Below are positions 1 through 8,201 of a stretch of 64,000 bases of DNA, in pieces. The notes beneath the pieces are model-generated. The model had not been told where the DNA came from, did not search any database, and saw only the letters and a list, made by a program, of their open reading frames with translations. The stretch spans positions 124,001-188,000 of the forward strand of contig CAVSZK010000009.1 in assembly GCA_963732415.1 (NCBI GenBank), written 5' to 3'. The position numbers and the translations under genes were made by a program. Source of the DNA: RPQJ01 sp963732415 (GTDB lineage Bacteria > Pseudomonadota > Gammaproteobacteria > Steroidobacterales > Steroidobacteraceae). Position 1 is the first letter of the stretch. Every line of letters starts with the position of its first letter.

Positions 1-336
1 TCCGGCCGTGGAACCACGCTCCAGGGTCGCGTCGATGTCCATTCCTGGCAGCATCAGGCGCCGAAACTTCGCGGTGACGATCCCCGTGCAACACCCACTC
101 ACCAGGCGGTGGGTGCGCGCCAGTTCGACGGCCCAGCCGACCTGCATGATTCCAGGGACTATCGGAGCGCTGGGGAAATGGCCGCGGAGAACAGGCAGGT
201 CCTGGCTGACCAGGAACCGACAACTCATCGACCGCAGCGACGGGTCGACCACGAGTTCGCGGATCACCGGCAACCATGCCGGCCGGGCCTCGGCGAGCGT
301 GGCCGGCGAGTCGACTGTTGGCAGCACTTCCGTCAT
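1..336 (-). CDS. 3-hydroxyacyl-ACP dehydratase-like hotdog protein (partial)
   Basis: The gene runs off the left edge: 112 codons are visible from the ATG at 336, with no stop. The hotdog-fold dehydratase signature GHFPSAPIVPGIMQ lies at residues 52-65; its His is the catalytic residue in FabA/FabZ-type enzymes, which remove water from 3-hydroxyacyl-ACP. It is the third gene of a minus-strand run after an acyltransferase and an ACP, with 90 bases separating it from the ACP. With the PPTase and COG4648-like protein across the divergent promoter, it resembles the ApeI/FabZ-like dehydratase of aryl polyene clusters. The family call is firm. Whether it serves aryl polyene or another lipid cannot be told without the genes to the left. 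Confidence 0.82.
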   Translation of the reverse strand, partial: MTEVLPTVDSPATLAEARPAWLPVIRELVVDPSLRSMSCRFLVSQDLPVLRGHFPSAPIVPGIMQVGWAVELARTHRLVSGCCTGIVTAKFRRLMLPGMDIDATLERGSTAG

Positions 337-426
337 GGAATACCTGTACCCGGTCCATGAGTCCGCATTCGCCCGGCGGAGCCCTCGAGTCGCAGCCCAT
401 TCGGTGGCAACTTGGCTAGGACGCGC

Positions 427-675
427 TCATGCCTGCAGGACAGCATGTACCGCGGTGACGAGGTCACCGACCGTCCGCACCGACCGGAAATCGTCCGCCG
501 ATATCTTGCGGCCCGTCAGCCGTCGCAGGCGATCCAGCAGGTCGACGGCGTCGATGCTGTCGATCTCCAGGTCCTCGTTGAGCCGGGCCTCGAGCGTTAC
601 CCGCCCAGGCTCGACTTCGAACAATTCGACCAGCGCCGACTTGACCTGTTCCAGTACTTCGTCAGTTGTCTGCAT
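427..675 (-). CDS. Acyl carrier protein
   Basis: The 82-residue product has the length and acidic helical pattern of an ACP. The phosphopantetheine site is in EDLEIDSIDAVDLL, with Ser40 as the expected attachment residue. It would carry acyl intermediates for the neighbouring dehydratase and acyltransferase. It starts 39 bases after the acyltransferase stop, in the same direction, which suggests co-transcription. The 4'-phosphopantetheinyl transferase needed to activate it is encoded divergently at 1648-2352. As a small dedicated ACP in an accessory lipid cluster it is distinct from the housekeeping AcpP. The ACP assignment is very secure; the chain it carries is unknown. Confidence 0.93.
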   Translation of the reverse strand: MQTTDEVLEQVKSALVELFEVEPGRVTLEARLNEDLEIDSIDAVDLLDRLRRLTGRKISADDFRSVRTVGDLVTAVHAVLQA

Positions 676-714
676 GCGCCCCCAAACCCGCCCTCGACCC
701 GCCTATCGACCCGA

Positions 715-1551
715 TCACGGCGCCGGATCTCCGTCCGCGCCTGGACCCGAAGCCCCCTGCCCTTGGTCGCGTGGTTCATTATAACCACGGCGGCTCGCCA
801 GCTCCTGTTCGTAGTGCGCCAGCAGCCACTGATTGAGCAGGCGCGACGCCCTGGGCGCCAGCTCGTGTCGGTAGGGTTCCAGGTCGATGTCCGGCCCAAC
901 CTCGACGACCAGGTTCGGCCGGCGACGCGGCACCCGATACCACGGCTGGGACTTGTCCAGCAGCGGCTGGTCTACGGTGATGTATATCGGTGTGAGCACG
1001 GCCGCGCCCTGCACGGCAACCCGTGCCGCCCCACGATGGAAGTGCATCGGCTGTCCCGGCCGGGTTCGAGTGCCCTCCGGGAACATGACCAGCGAGTCGC
1101 CCGATCTCAGCGTGCTGACCGCGCCCTCGATCATCGCGTCGGTCGGCAGGTTGCTGATGTAGCCGGCCGCGATTACCACGCGACGGGTAAAGGGGTTCGC
1201 GAACAGCGCGGCCTTGACTACGCAGGCCGGAGCGGGCGTGAATGCGACGATGAGTACGACGTCGATCAGCGTCGGGTGATTGGCAATGATCAGTTGCCCC
1301 CGGCGTCCAAGGCTCTCCGCACCCCGGAACTCGTAGCCAATGCCACCAAGTCCGCTCATGGTAGCGACGAAGAGACGAAACGCGCGTTGCACCAGCGAGC
1401 GCGTGCGGGCACGGCGTCGGGCCGCCTCGCCCGGCAGCGCCAGCACGACCGGGAAGACGAGCAGCCCTAGAATGAGCCCACCGATGCCGAACAGCGCGAA
1501 GCAGGCTCCGGTGACGAAAATCCGCCAGAAATACGTCTGCCGCCTGACCAT
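715..1551 (-). CDS. Lysophospholipid/1-acylglycerol-3-phosphate acyltransferase-like protein
   Basis: This PlsC-type acyltransferase has 278 residues. An N-terminal hydrophobic segment (about 11-40) anchors it to the membrane. The catalytic NHPTLID motif (HX4D) is at 91-97 and the glycerophosphate-binding FPEGTR motif at 157-162, both intact. The ATG at 1551 was chosen because the frame upstream of it lacks PlsC-like sequence and would run into the divergent PPTase gene. It heads the minus-strand run leading to the ACP and dehydratase. Such acyltransferases occur in aryl polyene clusters, where they are thought to transfer the finished chain to a membrane lipid; that role is inferred here. 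Confidence 0.85.
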   Translation of the reverse strand: MVRRQTYFWRIFVTGACFALFGIGGLILGLLVFPVVLALPGEAARRRARTRSLVQRAFRLFVATMSGLGGIGYEFRGAESLGRRGQLIIANHPTLIDVVLIVAFTPAPACVVKAALFANPFTRRVVIAAGYISNLPTDAMIEGAVSTLRSGDSLVMFPEGTRTRPGQPMHFHRGAARVAVQGAAVLTPIYITVDQPLLDKSQPWYRVPRRRPNLVVEVGPDIDLEPYRHELAPRASRLLNQWLLAHYEQELASRRGYNEPRDQGQGASGPGADGDPAP

Positions 1552-1647
1552 GCCGCGCCCGACCCCTGCTCTCGCAGCCGGTCCACGCCGGCATCCTGCC
1601 CGCGACGATGAAGTGGACCGGGCAGCTATGCAAGCCCGGGTTGACGC
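1552..1647. promoter_or_regulatory. Divergent intergenic region, probable promoters of the lipid cluster
   Basis: These 96 bases separate the start codons of the minus-strand acyltransferase and the plus-strand PPTase. As the only non-coding stretch between the two halves of the cluster, it should hold both promoters. No clear -35/-10 pair could be picked out by eye. Confidence 0.35.
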
Positions 1648-2352
1648 GTGACCCGGGTGCCTTTGACTGCAGCATCGCCCGACGCCACGGAGGTGTGGCT
1701 GGCGACGCCCGACGCTGGAGACCGGTTCGACCCGTCCGGACTTGACCGTGCCGACCATGATGCATGGTCCGCGATTCACACGACGCGCCGCAGGCGCGAC
1801 TGGGAATCGACCCGGGCGCTGCTCAGTGCCATACCGGCCGTCCACGAACGACTGCACAGCCTTACGCACAGCCATGGTTTTGCGGCCGTGGCGCTAGCGC
1901 CCGCCGCGGTCGCCGCCGGCGTCGACCTGGAGTGGCTGGCACCGCGCGATTTCATCGGCATGGCCAACATTGCATTCTCGCCCGGCGAATGCGCCTACCT
2001 CGGCTCGCTCGAGGACCCGTCGGACCTGCGGTCAACGTTCTACGAGTTCTGGACGCTGAAGGAAGCGTTTGCCAAGGCCCTGCGCCTGCCGCTGTTCGAC
2101 GCGCTCAGGCACTGCTGCATGATCGACTCCGCAGGTGCACGCCGTACCGAGATCCCGACCAACAGGCACTGGCGCGCAATTGTATTTGCCCCGCGACCGC
2201 AACTCAGGCTGGCCGTGGTCCGAGTGAGTGAACGCCCGGGGTCGATCCACGGCCCCCTCGGTACGATCGAATGGCCGTCAGCCCGCACCGGTGAGTGGCC
2301 GATCGTGATGGACCTCGAAGGCGGTGGCGGTCGCAGACCGGGCGCATGGTAG
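1648..2352 (+). CDS. 4'-phosphopantetheinyl transferase family protein
   Basis: The 234-residue protein carries the PPTase signatures in order: THSHG near 73-77, GVDLE at 91-95 (Mg-binding acid) and WTLKEAFAK at 135-143. The length matches Sfp/AcpT-type enzymes. It would transfer the phosphopantetheine arm of CoA to the serine of the local ACP. The start is a GTG. The C-terminal 35 residues are low in complexity and may be loosely conserved. It is divergent from the ACP operon and followed, 111 bases on, by a membrane protein in the same direction. A dedicated PPTase is a normal part of aryl polyene clusters. Confidence 0.9.
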   Translation: MTRVPLTAASPDATEVWLATPDAGDRFDPSGLDRADHDAWSAIHTTRRRRDWESTRALLSAIPAVHERLHSLTHSHGFAAVALAPAAVAAGVDLEWLAPRDFIGMANIAFSPGECAYLGSLEDPSDLRSTFYEFWTLKEAFAKALRLPLFDALRHCCMIDSAGARRTEIPTNRHWRAIVFAPRPQLRLAVVRVSERPGSIHGPLGTIEWPSARTGEWPIVMDLEGGGGRRPGAW

Positions 2353-2463
2353 TCTGCCCCGCGCCTCGACCATGACAACACAAATCGAACAACCGCATCG
2401 CCAGTCCCGGCAACGTGGGCACGATGATCCTGCTGGGAGCTCTCGTATCCGCTGTTCGCGCAC

Positions 2464-3132
2464 ATGGCGATTCTCAGTGCGCGCCCCGAAATGATCGCGG
2501 CCAGCATCGGCCTGCTTGCCGTACTGGTGTTGTTCCCGGGCCTGCGAGCCGGCCGACCATTGCCATGGGTCCTGCTCATTGCCGCCGCCTTCGGCCTGTA
2601 CGTGGTCGCCAGGTCCGGGCAGGCACTGCTGCTGCTGCTGTTCGTGCCGCCGACCCTGCTCAACGGGTTCATGGCCTGGGTCTTTGGAAGCACATTGCTG
2701 CATGGCAGGACGCCGCTGATCGAGCGGGCGATCATCATGCTGCATGGATCTTCGAAGACTGTTACCAGCGAAATGACTGCCTATGCGCGGCGCCTGACCC
2801 TGGTCTGGACCATCCTGTTCGTGGCACTGGCAACCATCAACTTCGTTCTGGCCGCCCTGGCAAGCCCCGGCGGACTGCTGCTGGCGGCAGGCCTGCATCC
2901 CTCGATTACCATCCCGCTGGAAGCGTGGTCCCTGTTCGCCAACGTGTTGAACTACGTTATCGTCGCTGCAATGTTTGCCATTGAATACCAGGTCCGCCTG
3001 CGACGGTTTCCGCAGCAATCGTACGGGAGCTTCTTCAACTTCATCCGCCGGCTCGCGGGTGTTGGCGCGATGTTCCGACCGACCAGCGCCAACCTCTCCG
3101 GTCACTCAGACTCCGAGCCCCGCGATCCCTGA
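2464..3132 (+). CDS. COG4648-like integral membrane protein of lipid/aryl polyene clusters
   Basis: This 222-residue protein has about six hydrophobic segments (roughly 12-28, 35-50, 55-75, 112-135, 140-160 and 165-185) joined by short loops. The central stretch FVPPTLLNGFMAWVFG followed by GRTPLIER resembles, from memory, the COG4648 membrane proteins of aryl polyene clusters. No catalytic motif is visible. The frame stays open for about 12 codons upstream without an ATG/GTG, so the true start could be a rare codon slightly upstream. The radical SAM gene follows after 19 bases, implying one transcript. Function unknown; location in the inner membrane is a safe inference. Confidence 0.7.
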   Translation: MAILSARPEMIAASIGLLAVLVLFPGLRAGRPLPWVLLIAAAFGLYVVARSGQALLLLLFVPPTLLNGFMAWVFGSTLLHGRTPLIERAIIMLHGSSKTVTSEMTAYARRLTLVWTILFVALATINFVLAALASPGGLLLAAGLHPSITIPLEAWSLFANVLNYVIVAAMFAIEYQVRLRRFPQQSYGSFFNFIRRLAGVGAMFRPTSANLSGHSDSEPRDP

Positions 3133-3151
3133 CACCCAGGCAAGTGCCCAG

Positions 3152-4483
3152 ATGCGCATAGCCTTCATTTCAGCGAACCGGGAAAACATGCCGGACGCCG
3201 TGATCCCGCTCGGACTGCTGCACGTGATGGCCGCCACGCCGGAGCGGCACGAGAAACTGTTCTGGGACCTGTGCTTCGAGCCCGATCCACTGGAAACCGT
3301 TGCACACAAGCTGCGCGAACACCGGCCCGACCTGGTCGCGATCGGCCTTCGCAATCTTCAGAACATGGACTACACCGACACCAAGGTGAACCTGGAGGCA
3401 TATCGCGCGCTGGTCCGGACGGTTCGCGAAAATTCATCGGCCCCGGTCGTGCTCGGCGGTGGCGGCTTCTCGGTCACGCCGCAGGCAATGATGCGGGACC
3501 TTGGTGCCGACTACGGCATCGCCGGCGAGGGCGAACGTGCATTTGCGCAACTGCTCGAGGAACTCGAACGTTCGGAACCGCTGCTGCAGAACGTGGAACG
3601 CCTGTACAGCATGGCCGCCGGGGAACTGAACTATTCAGCGGGCCGGCTCGACACGCTGGACCTGGACAAGTTGCCACCGCTCGATCGAACAGTCCTTTCA
3701 CCACGCTATTACAGCGAGTACGGAACCGAAGTCCTGCAGACCAAGCGTGGTTGCCCGCTGCACTGCACGTATTGCACATATCCGCTGCTCGAGGGCGCCA
3801 GGACCCGGATGCGGGACCCAGGCTGCGTCGCGGAAGAATTCATGAACATAAGCGCGCGCGACGGAGTGGATCACGTCTTCATCGTGGACAGCGTATTCAA
3901 CCTGCCCCCACGCCACGCAAAAGCGGTTTGCAGGGAACTCGAGGCACGCGGAAACCGCAAGCCATGGACCAGTTACATCAGCCCCGTGGCCTTCGACGAG
4001 GAACTCGCGGACCTGATGGTACGGGCCGGATCCACCGGCATGGAGATCGGATCCGACAGCGGTTGTGACGAGACCCTCGATCGACTGCGCAAGGGCTTTC
4101 GTACCGACAAGATCAGGCGGCTCGCGGCAATCGCCCGTGCTCACGGGATCAAGGACTGCCATTCGTTCATCCTCGGAACGGCCGGTGAGACGCTCGAGCA
4201 TGTCGAGCAGACGCTGGACTTCGTCGAGGAACTCGATCCATTCGCCGCGGTGCTGTTCGTCTGGGTCAGCGATGACGAGATACACGACCCAGACCGAAAG
4301 TCGGCACCCGACGATTTCCGCGACGCGATCTACGAGCGCGTCGCCCTGCGGGCCGCCAGGCAGCGGCACTGGATCGTTCCCAAGCTCGGTATCCGATTCA
4401 ACGAGAAGGCGTTCGCAGTGCTGCGCAAGTTCGGAATGCGCGGCCCGCTGTGGCAATATCTGGACCGCGTCCCTGGCGGATAG
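3152..4483 (+). CDS. B12-binding-type radical SAM protein
   Basis: The product has 443 residues. Residues 1-140 form a Rossmann-like domain of the cobalamin-binding type, but the base-off DxHxxG motif is absent, so cobalamin binding is not assured. The radical SAM motif is CPLHCTYC, with Cys201, Cys205 and Cys208 (CX3CX2C) to ligate the [4Fe-4S] cluster that cleaves SAM. The ATG at 3152 opens directly with the first beta strand (MRIAFISANR); a longer reading would overlap the membrane protein gene. Radical SAM proteins of this architecture are remembered beside unusual fatty-acid clusters, including ladderane-type ones. Here it is co-directional with the PPTase and membrane protein, suggesting a modification of the cluster's lipid. 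The substrate is unknown. Confidence 0.85.
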   Translation: MRIAFISANRENMPDAVIPLGLLHVMAATPERHEKLFWDLCFEPDPLETVAHKLREHRPDLVAIGLRNLQNMDYTDTKVNLEAYRALVRTVRENSSAPVVLGGGGFSVTPQAMMRDLGADYGIAGEGERAFAQLLEELERSEPLLQNVERLYSMAAGELNYSAGRLDTLDLDKLPPLDRTVLSPRYYSEYGTEVLQTKRGCPLHCTYCTYPLLEGARTRMRDPGCVAEEFMNISARDGVDHVFIVDSVFNLPPRHAKAVCRELEARGNRKPWTSYISPVAFDEELADLMVRAGSTGMEIGSDSGCDETLDRLRKGFRTDKIRRLAAIARAHGIKDCHSFILGTAGETLEHVEQTLDFVEELDPFAAVLFVWVSDDEIHDPDRKSAPDDFRDAIYERVALRAARQRHWIVPKLGIRFNEKAFAVLRKFGMRGPLWQYLDRVPGG

Positions 4484-4563
4484 CTTCAAGGCGTGCGAAA
4501 CCATGCCAGCATCGTCGGCGGATCGCGATCGGTGCCCATGCAGCGCAGCAGGCGCGCGGGGCG

Positions 4564-6318
4564 CTATGGTTTCCGGTCCTGCCAGTCCACCCACTCGACG
4601 GGATTCGCAGCGAGATACGCGTGCACTGCCTCGCCAATCGTCGCGTGGAATGTCTGCTCGCCGAAGTGACTGAACAGCCCGAAGCGCTTCAGCTTATCCT
4701 TCACCGGGTCTTTCATTTCTGCGAAGCACAGCAGGATGCCCGCCGCGCGCAGCGTATCGTCAAGTTCGGACAGTACATCAGCCGCGGTCACGTCCACGCT
4801 GGTGACCGGCTCGGCCGTCACCACCATCCATCGCACCGGGGTCGGTGAGTTCGCCACGGCGTCGAGCACGCGGTCCCGGAAAAGCTCGGCGTTGGCGAAA
4901 AAGAGCGGCGCGTCCCAGCGAAACAGCACCAGGCCCGGGATGCGCTGTGCCTGCGGATAGCGCGTGACATCGTGATAGCCCCTGACGCCGTCCACACGCC
5001 CAAGCACGGCGAAGTGTGGCCGCCACCCGTCCCATAGGAACTCGATCACGGCGATCACGATGGCAAGCGCGATGCCCGGAATCGCGCCGAGCACCGCCAC
5101 GCCGGCGAAGCACGCCATCGACAGCCAGAACTCCCATCGCTGGATCCGGTAGATGCGGCGCAGGTCCGCGATCTCGATGAGCCCGATTGCGGAGGCTATG
5201 ACCACCGCGGCCAGCGCTGTGCTGGGCAGGTATTCGAGGAGGTCGGGCGCAAAGATCAACAGCAGTGCGATGGCCACGGCGCCGACCACGCCTGTCAGCT
5301 GTGTCTTCGATCCTGCTGCTTCCGCCACCGGCGTCCGCGAAGAACTGCTGCTGATCGGAAATCCCTGGAAGAGTCCAGCGGCGAGGTTCGCGACGCCGAG
5401 GCCCACCATTTCCTGATTCGGGTCCACCCGCATCCGCAATCGCGCGGCGTATGTTCTCGACAGCACGCTGGTGTCCGCGAACGACACCAGTGCCACTGCG
5501 ATGCCGCCCGTGATCACGGGCACGAGGTCGTCCAGACCGATGAGTGGGACTACGGGAATGGGCAATCCCTGGGGGAGCGGACCGAGTACCGCCACACCCG
5601 CGTCACCGTAGGCACCTGAGACTGCAATCACCACCGTCGCGGCGACGACGGCGATCAGCATTCCCGGGACCTGCGGGTAGCGCTTGAGCACCAGGATCAG
5701 TGCCAGCGCCGCACCGCCGATGGCGAACGTCACCGTATTCGTGCTCCCGGCGAGAACCTGCCGGACGATGCCCCACGCCTGGAGCACGGGCCCGTCTGCT
5801 TCAACGGAGAAGCCAAACAGCTTCGGCAACTGGCTTAGGATGACCGTGAGTGCGATGCCGTTCATGTAGCCGTAGCGGATCGGCTTGGAAAGCAGTTCGG
5901 TGATGAACCCGAGCCGCGCGAGGCCTGCAACGATGCACACCAGTCCTGACACGATGGCCATTGCACCGGCAATTGCGACGGCGCGGCCGGGGTCGCCGGC
6001 CGACAGCGGTAGTACGACAGCGAGGATCACCGCCGCGAGCGATGAGTCCGGTCCCAGCACCAGGATCCGGCTTGGCCCGAAGAGTGCGTAGGCGAGCAAC
6101 GGCACGATCGTGGCATAGAGCCCGTAGATGCCGGGCACGCCAGATGCCTCGGCATACGCGATGCCGACCGGCACCAGCATGGTCGTCAGGACGAGGCCGG
6201 CAAGGATGTCGCGCCGAAGCCACTCGCGCTGGTAGTTTCGCAGCGTAACCACGCCCGGCAGCCAGCGCGTCCACCCGGTAGCACCGGAGAGCGAGGTACG
6301 CATCGGCGGGCCGCTCAT
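4564..6318 (-). CDS. SulP family anion transporter with C-terminal STAS domain
   Basis: The 584-residue protein has the SulP layout: a short cytoplasmic N-terminus, 10-14 membrane segments over about 35-430, then a STAS domain at about 450-570. The family signature around GIYGLYATIVPLL and GPSRILVLGPDSSL is present in the first third. SulP proteins move sulfate, bicarbonate or dicarboxylates across the inner membrane, and the substrate cannot be read from sequence. It begins 57 bases from the GTG of the divergent TIR-domain gene, so they share a compact promoter region. No cys genes or carbonic anhydrase are adjacent to suggest a substrate. Confidence 0.92.
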   Translation of the reverse strand: MSGPPMRTSLSGATGWTRWLPGVVTLRNYQREWLRRDILAGLVLTTMLVPVGIAYAEASGVPGIYGLYATIVPLLAYALFGPSRILVLGPDSSLAAVILAVVLPLSAGDPGRAVAIAGAMAIVSGLVCIVAGLARLGFITELLSKPIRYGYMNGIALTVILSQLPKLFGFSVEADGPVLQAWGIVRQVLAGSTNTVTFAIGGAALALILVLKRYPQVPGMLIAVVAATVVIAVSGAYGDAGVAVLGPLPQGLPIPVVPLIGLDDLVPVITGGIAVALVSFADTSVLSRTYAARLRMRVDPNQEMVGLGVANLAAGLFQGFPISSSSSRTPVAEAAGSKTQLTGVVGAVAIALLLIFAPDLLEYLPSTALAAVVIASAIGLIEIADLRRIYRIQRWEFWLSMACFAGVAVLGAIPGIALAIVIAVIEFLWDGWRPHFAVLGRVDGVRGYHDVTRYPQAQRIPGLVLFRWDAPLFFANAELFRDRVLDAVANSPTPVRWMVVTAEPVTSVDVTAADVLSELDDTLRAAGILLCFAEMKDPVKDKLKRFGLFSHFGEQTFHATIGEAVHAYLAANPVEWVDWQDRKP

Positions 6319-6375
6319 TTCAGGCCTCCTCGACTGGCTATGCTAGAGTCCTGCGTCATTGTACGGGGGGAGCCC

Positions 6376-8154
6376 GTGGCCGACATTTTCGTCTCTTATT
6401 CGAGGAACGACAAAGCACTTGTCGCTCCGCTTGTCGCCGCGCTCGAAACCGAGGGCTGGTCGGTCTGGTGGGATCCAGCGATCACACCGGGCCAGGAATT
6501 CGACACGCTGATCTCCCGGGAACTCGATGAGGCGAAGACGCTGATTGTCGTCTGGACTGAGAGTTCGGTCGATTCGCGCTGGGTCCGGGGCGAGGCACGC
6601 GATGGGGCCGATCGTGGCGTCCTGGTGCCGGTTCGATTCGACAACGCGCGCCTGCCGATCGATTTTCGCGCCGTTCACACGACCGATCTTGATGGCTGGG
6701 GCGAGGACCGCGAAAGCGAGGCCTTCCGTTCGCTCTGCCAGGCCCTCGAGGCCAAGCTGGGTGCCCGGAAGAAAAAGCCTGCGGCGACAGCGATCGCCGT
6801 GCTGCCGCTCGCCAACATGAGTGCCGACCCGGAAAACGAATACTTCAGCGACGGCATGACCGAGGAGATCATCAACGCGCTCTCGAAGGTGCCAGGCGTC
6901 CACGTCGCCTCCCGGTCATCGTCGTTCGCTTTCAAGGGGAAAAAAGACGTCGATGCGCGGCAGATCGGCGAGAAGCTCGGCGTAAGCACGCTGCTGGAAG
7001 GCAGCGTGCGCAAGGTCGGTAGCCGTATCCGCATCGCGGCGCAGCTCGTCAATGTCGAAAACGGCTACCAGATCTGGTCGGAGACCTATGACCGGCAGCT
7101 CGAGGATATCTTCGCCGTCCAGGACGAGATATCACGTGCGATCGTCGAGGCACTGAAACTGCGGCTGGTCGGCAGCGAGGCGGCCGTTGTCGCGCCGACC
7201 AAGAGTCTCGACGCCTACACGACCTACCTGAAGGGTCGTTTCCATTTCAACAAGTTCAGCGAGATCGGACTGCGCAAGGCCTACGACCTCTTCCAGAACG
7301 CACTGCTGCAGGACCCGGGATTCGCGCGCGCATACGCGGGAATCGCGGACGTGTGGTGCGACCTCGCCGACGACTGGGTGGCGCCGGACGACGCGTATCC
7401 GCGAGCCAAGTCGGCGGCCGAGCGCGCGCTGCAGCGTGATCCGCAGCTCGCCGACGCCATGATCTCGATCGGCAAGGTGCTCTGCTGGCACGAGTGGAAG
7501 TTCGCCGAAGGCGTTCAACATGTGGAACGCGCAGTCTCCTTGAGCCCGAACAATGCGGAAGCGCATTGGGTACTCGGTACCGCGCTGCCGCTGGTGGGCC
7601 GCCTGCGCGAAGGCTACGAGTCCGTACGTCGCGCGCTCGAGCTCGACCCGCTGCGCGTCGAGTACTTCGGCTGGGCCACGCGGCTGCTGCTCTACGGGAA
7701 GGACTACGAGGCTGCGCTGAAGCAGGGCGAGGAAACGTTCGAGATCGACGAGAAGTATGGTCGCGGCTTCATTTTTGTCGGCTCCACGTACCTGGCGATG
7801 GGCGATGCGGAGACCGCGCTCGACTGGTTCCAGCGCGGCCAGAGCCTCGACACGGCGGTGCGCTCCTACGATGCGATGATCGTCCGGGCGCTGGCCGCGC
7901 TGGGTCGCCGCGAGGAAGCGGAAGAAATTCTTGCGCGGCTCGAAAGCGAATCTCGGCAGCAATATGTGCGGGCAGAATACCTGGCCATGGGCCACGCCGC
8001 GGTCGGCCACCTGGACCAGGCCTTCGACGCACTCGAGCGGGCCTATCAGGCGCGCTCGGCCGGCTTGATCTACCTGCACCTCGATCCCGGTTACGAGCCG
8101 CTGAGGCTCGATTCTCGTTATGCCGACCTGGTGCAGCGCATCGGTCTCCGGTAG
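6376..8154 (+). CDS. TIR domain-TolB_N-like-TPR fusion protein (copy 1)
   Basis: The 592-residue protein has three parts. A TIR-type domain (about 2-125) begins ADIFVSYSRNDK and contains SRWVRGEA at 68-74, whose Glu73 is the conserved acidic position in this TIR subgroup. Residues about 138-258 match the TolB N-terminal-like domain (COG5616 type: AVLPLANMSADPENEYFSDG). Residues about 265-592 are TPR repeats. The GTG at 6376 follows GGGGGGAG closely; an in-frame ATG at 6340 is an alternative. No signal peptide or membrane segment is seen, so it should be cytoplasmic. Bacterial TIR domains can be NADases or scaffolds; neither activity is shown. A paralogue lies at 33489-35285. Confidence 0.83.
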   Translation: MADIFVSYSRNDKALVAPLVAALETEGWSVWWDPAITPGQEFDTLISRELDEAKTLIVVWTESSVDSRWVRGEARDGADRGVLVPVRFDNARLPIDFRAVHTTDLDGWGEDRESEAFRSLCQALEAKLGARKKKPAATAIAVLPLANMSADPENEYFSDGMTEEIINALSKVPGVHVASRSSSFAFKGKKDVDARQIGEKLGVSTLLEGSVRKVGSRIRIAAQLVNVENGYQIWSETYDRQLEDIFAVQDEISRAIVEALKLRLVGSEAAVVAPTKSLDAYTTYLKGRFHFNKFSEIGLRKAYDLFQNALLQDPGFARAYAGIADVWCDLADDWVAPDDAYPRAKSAAERALQRDPQLADAMISIGKVLCWHEWKFAEGVQHVERAVSLSPNNAEAHWVLGTALPLVGRLREGYESVRRALELDPLRVEYFGWATRLLLYGKDYEAALKQGEETFEIDEKYGRGFIFVGSTYLAMGDAETALDWFQRGQSLDTAVRSYDAMIVRALAALGRREEAEEILARLESESRQQYVRAEYLAMGHAAVGHLDQAFDALERAYQARSAGLIYLHLDPGYEPLRLDSRYADLVQRIGLR

Positions 8155-8201
8155 ACCGCTCGCCGGCAGCGTAGAACAACACTGACACGATTTTCGTCAC
8201 C

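Noticed and set aside
8..784. Long plus-strand frame over the dehydratase and ACP genes
   Set aside because: Ser/Arg-rich translation and antisense to two genes with clear family motifs, so it is a shadow frame.
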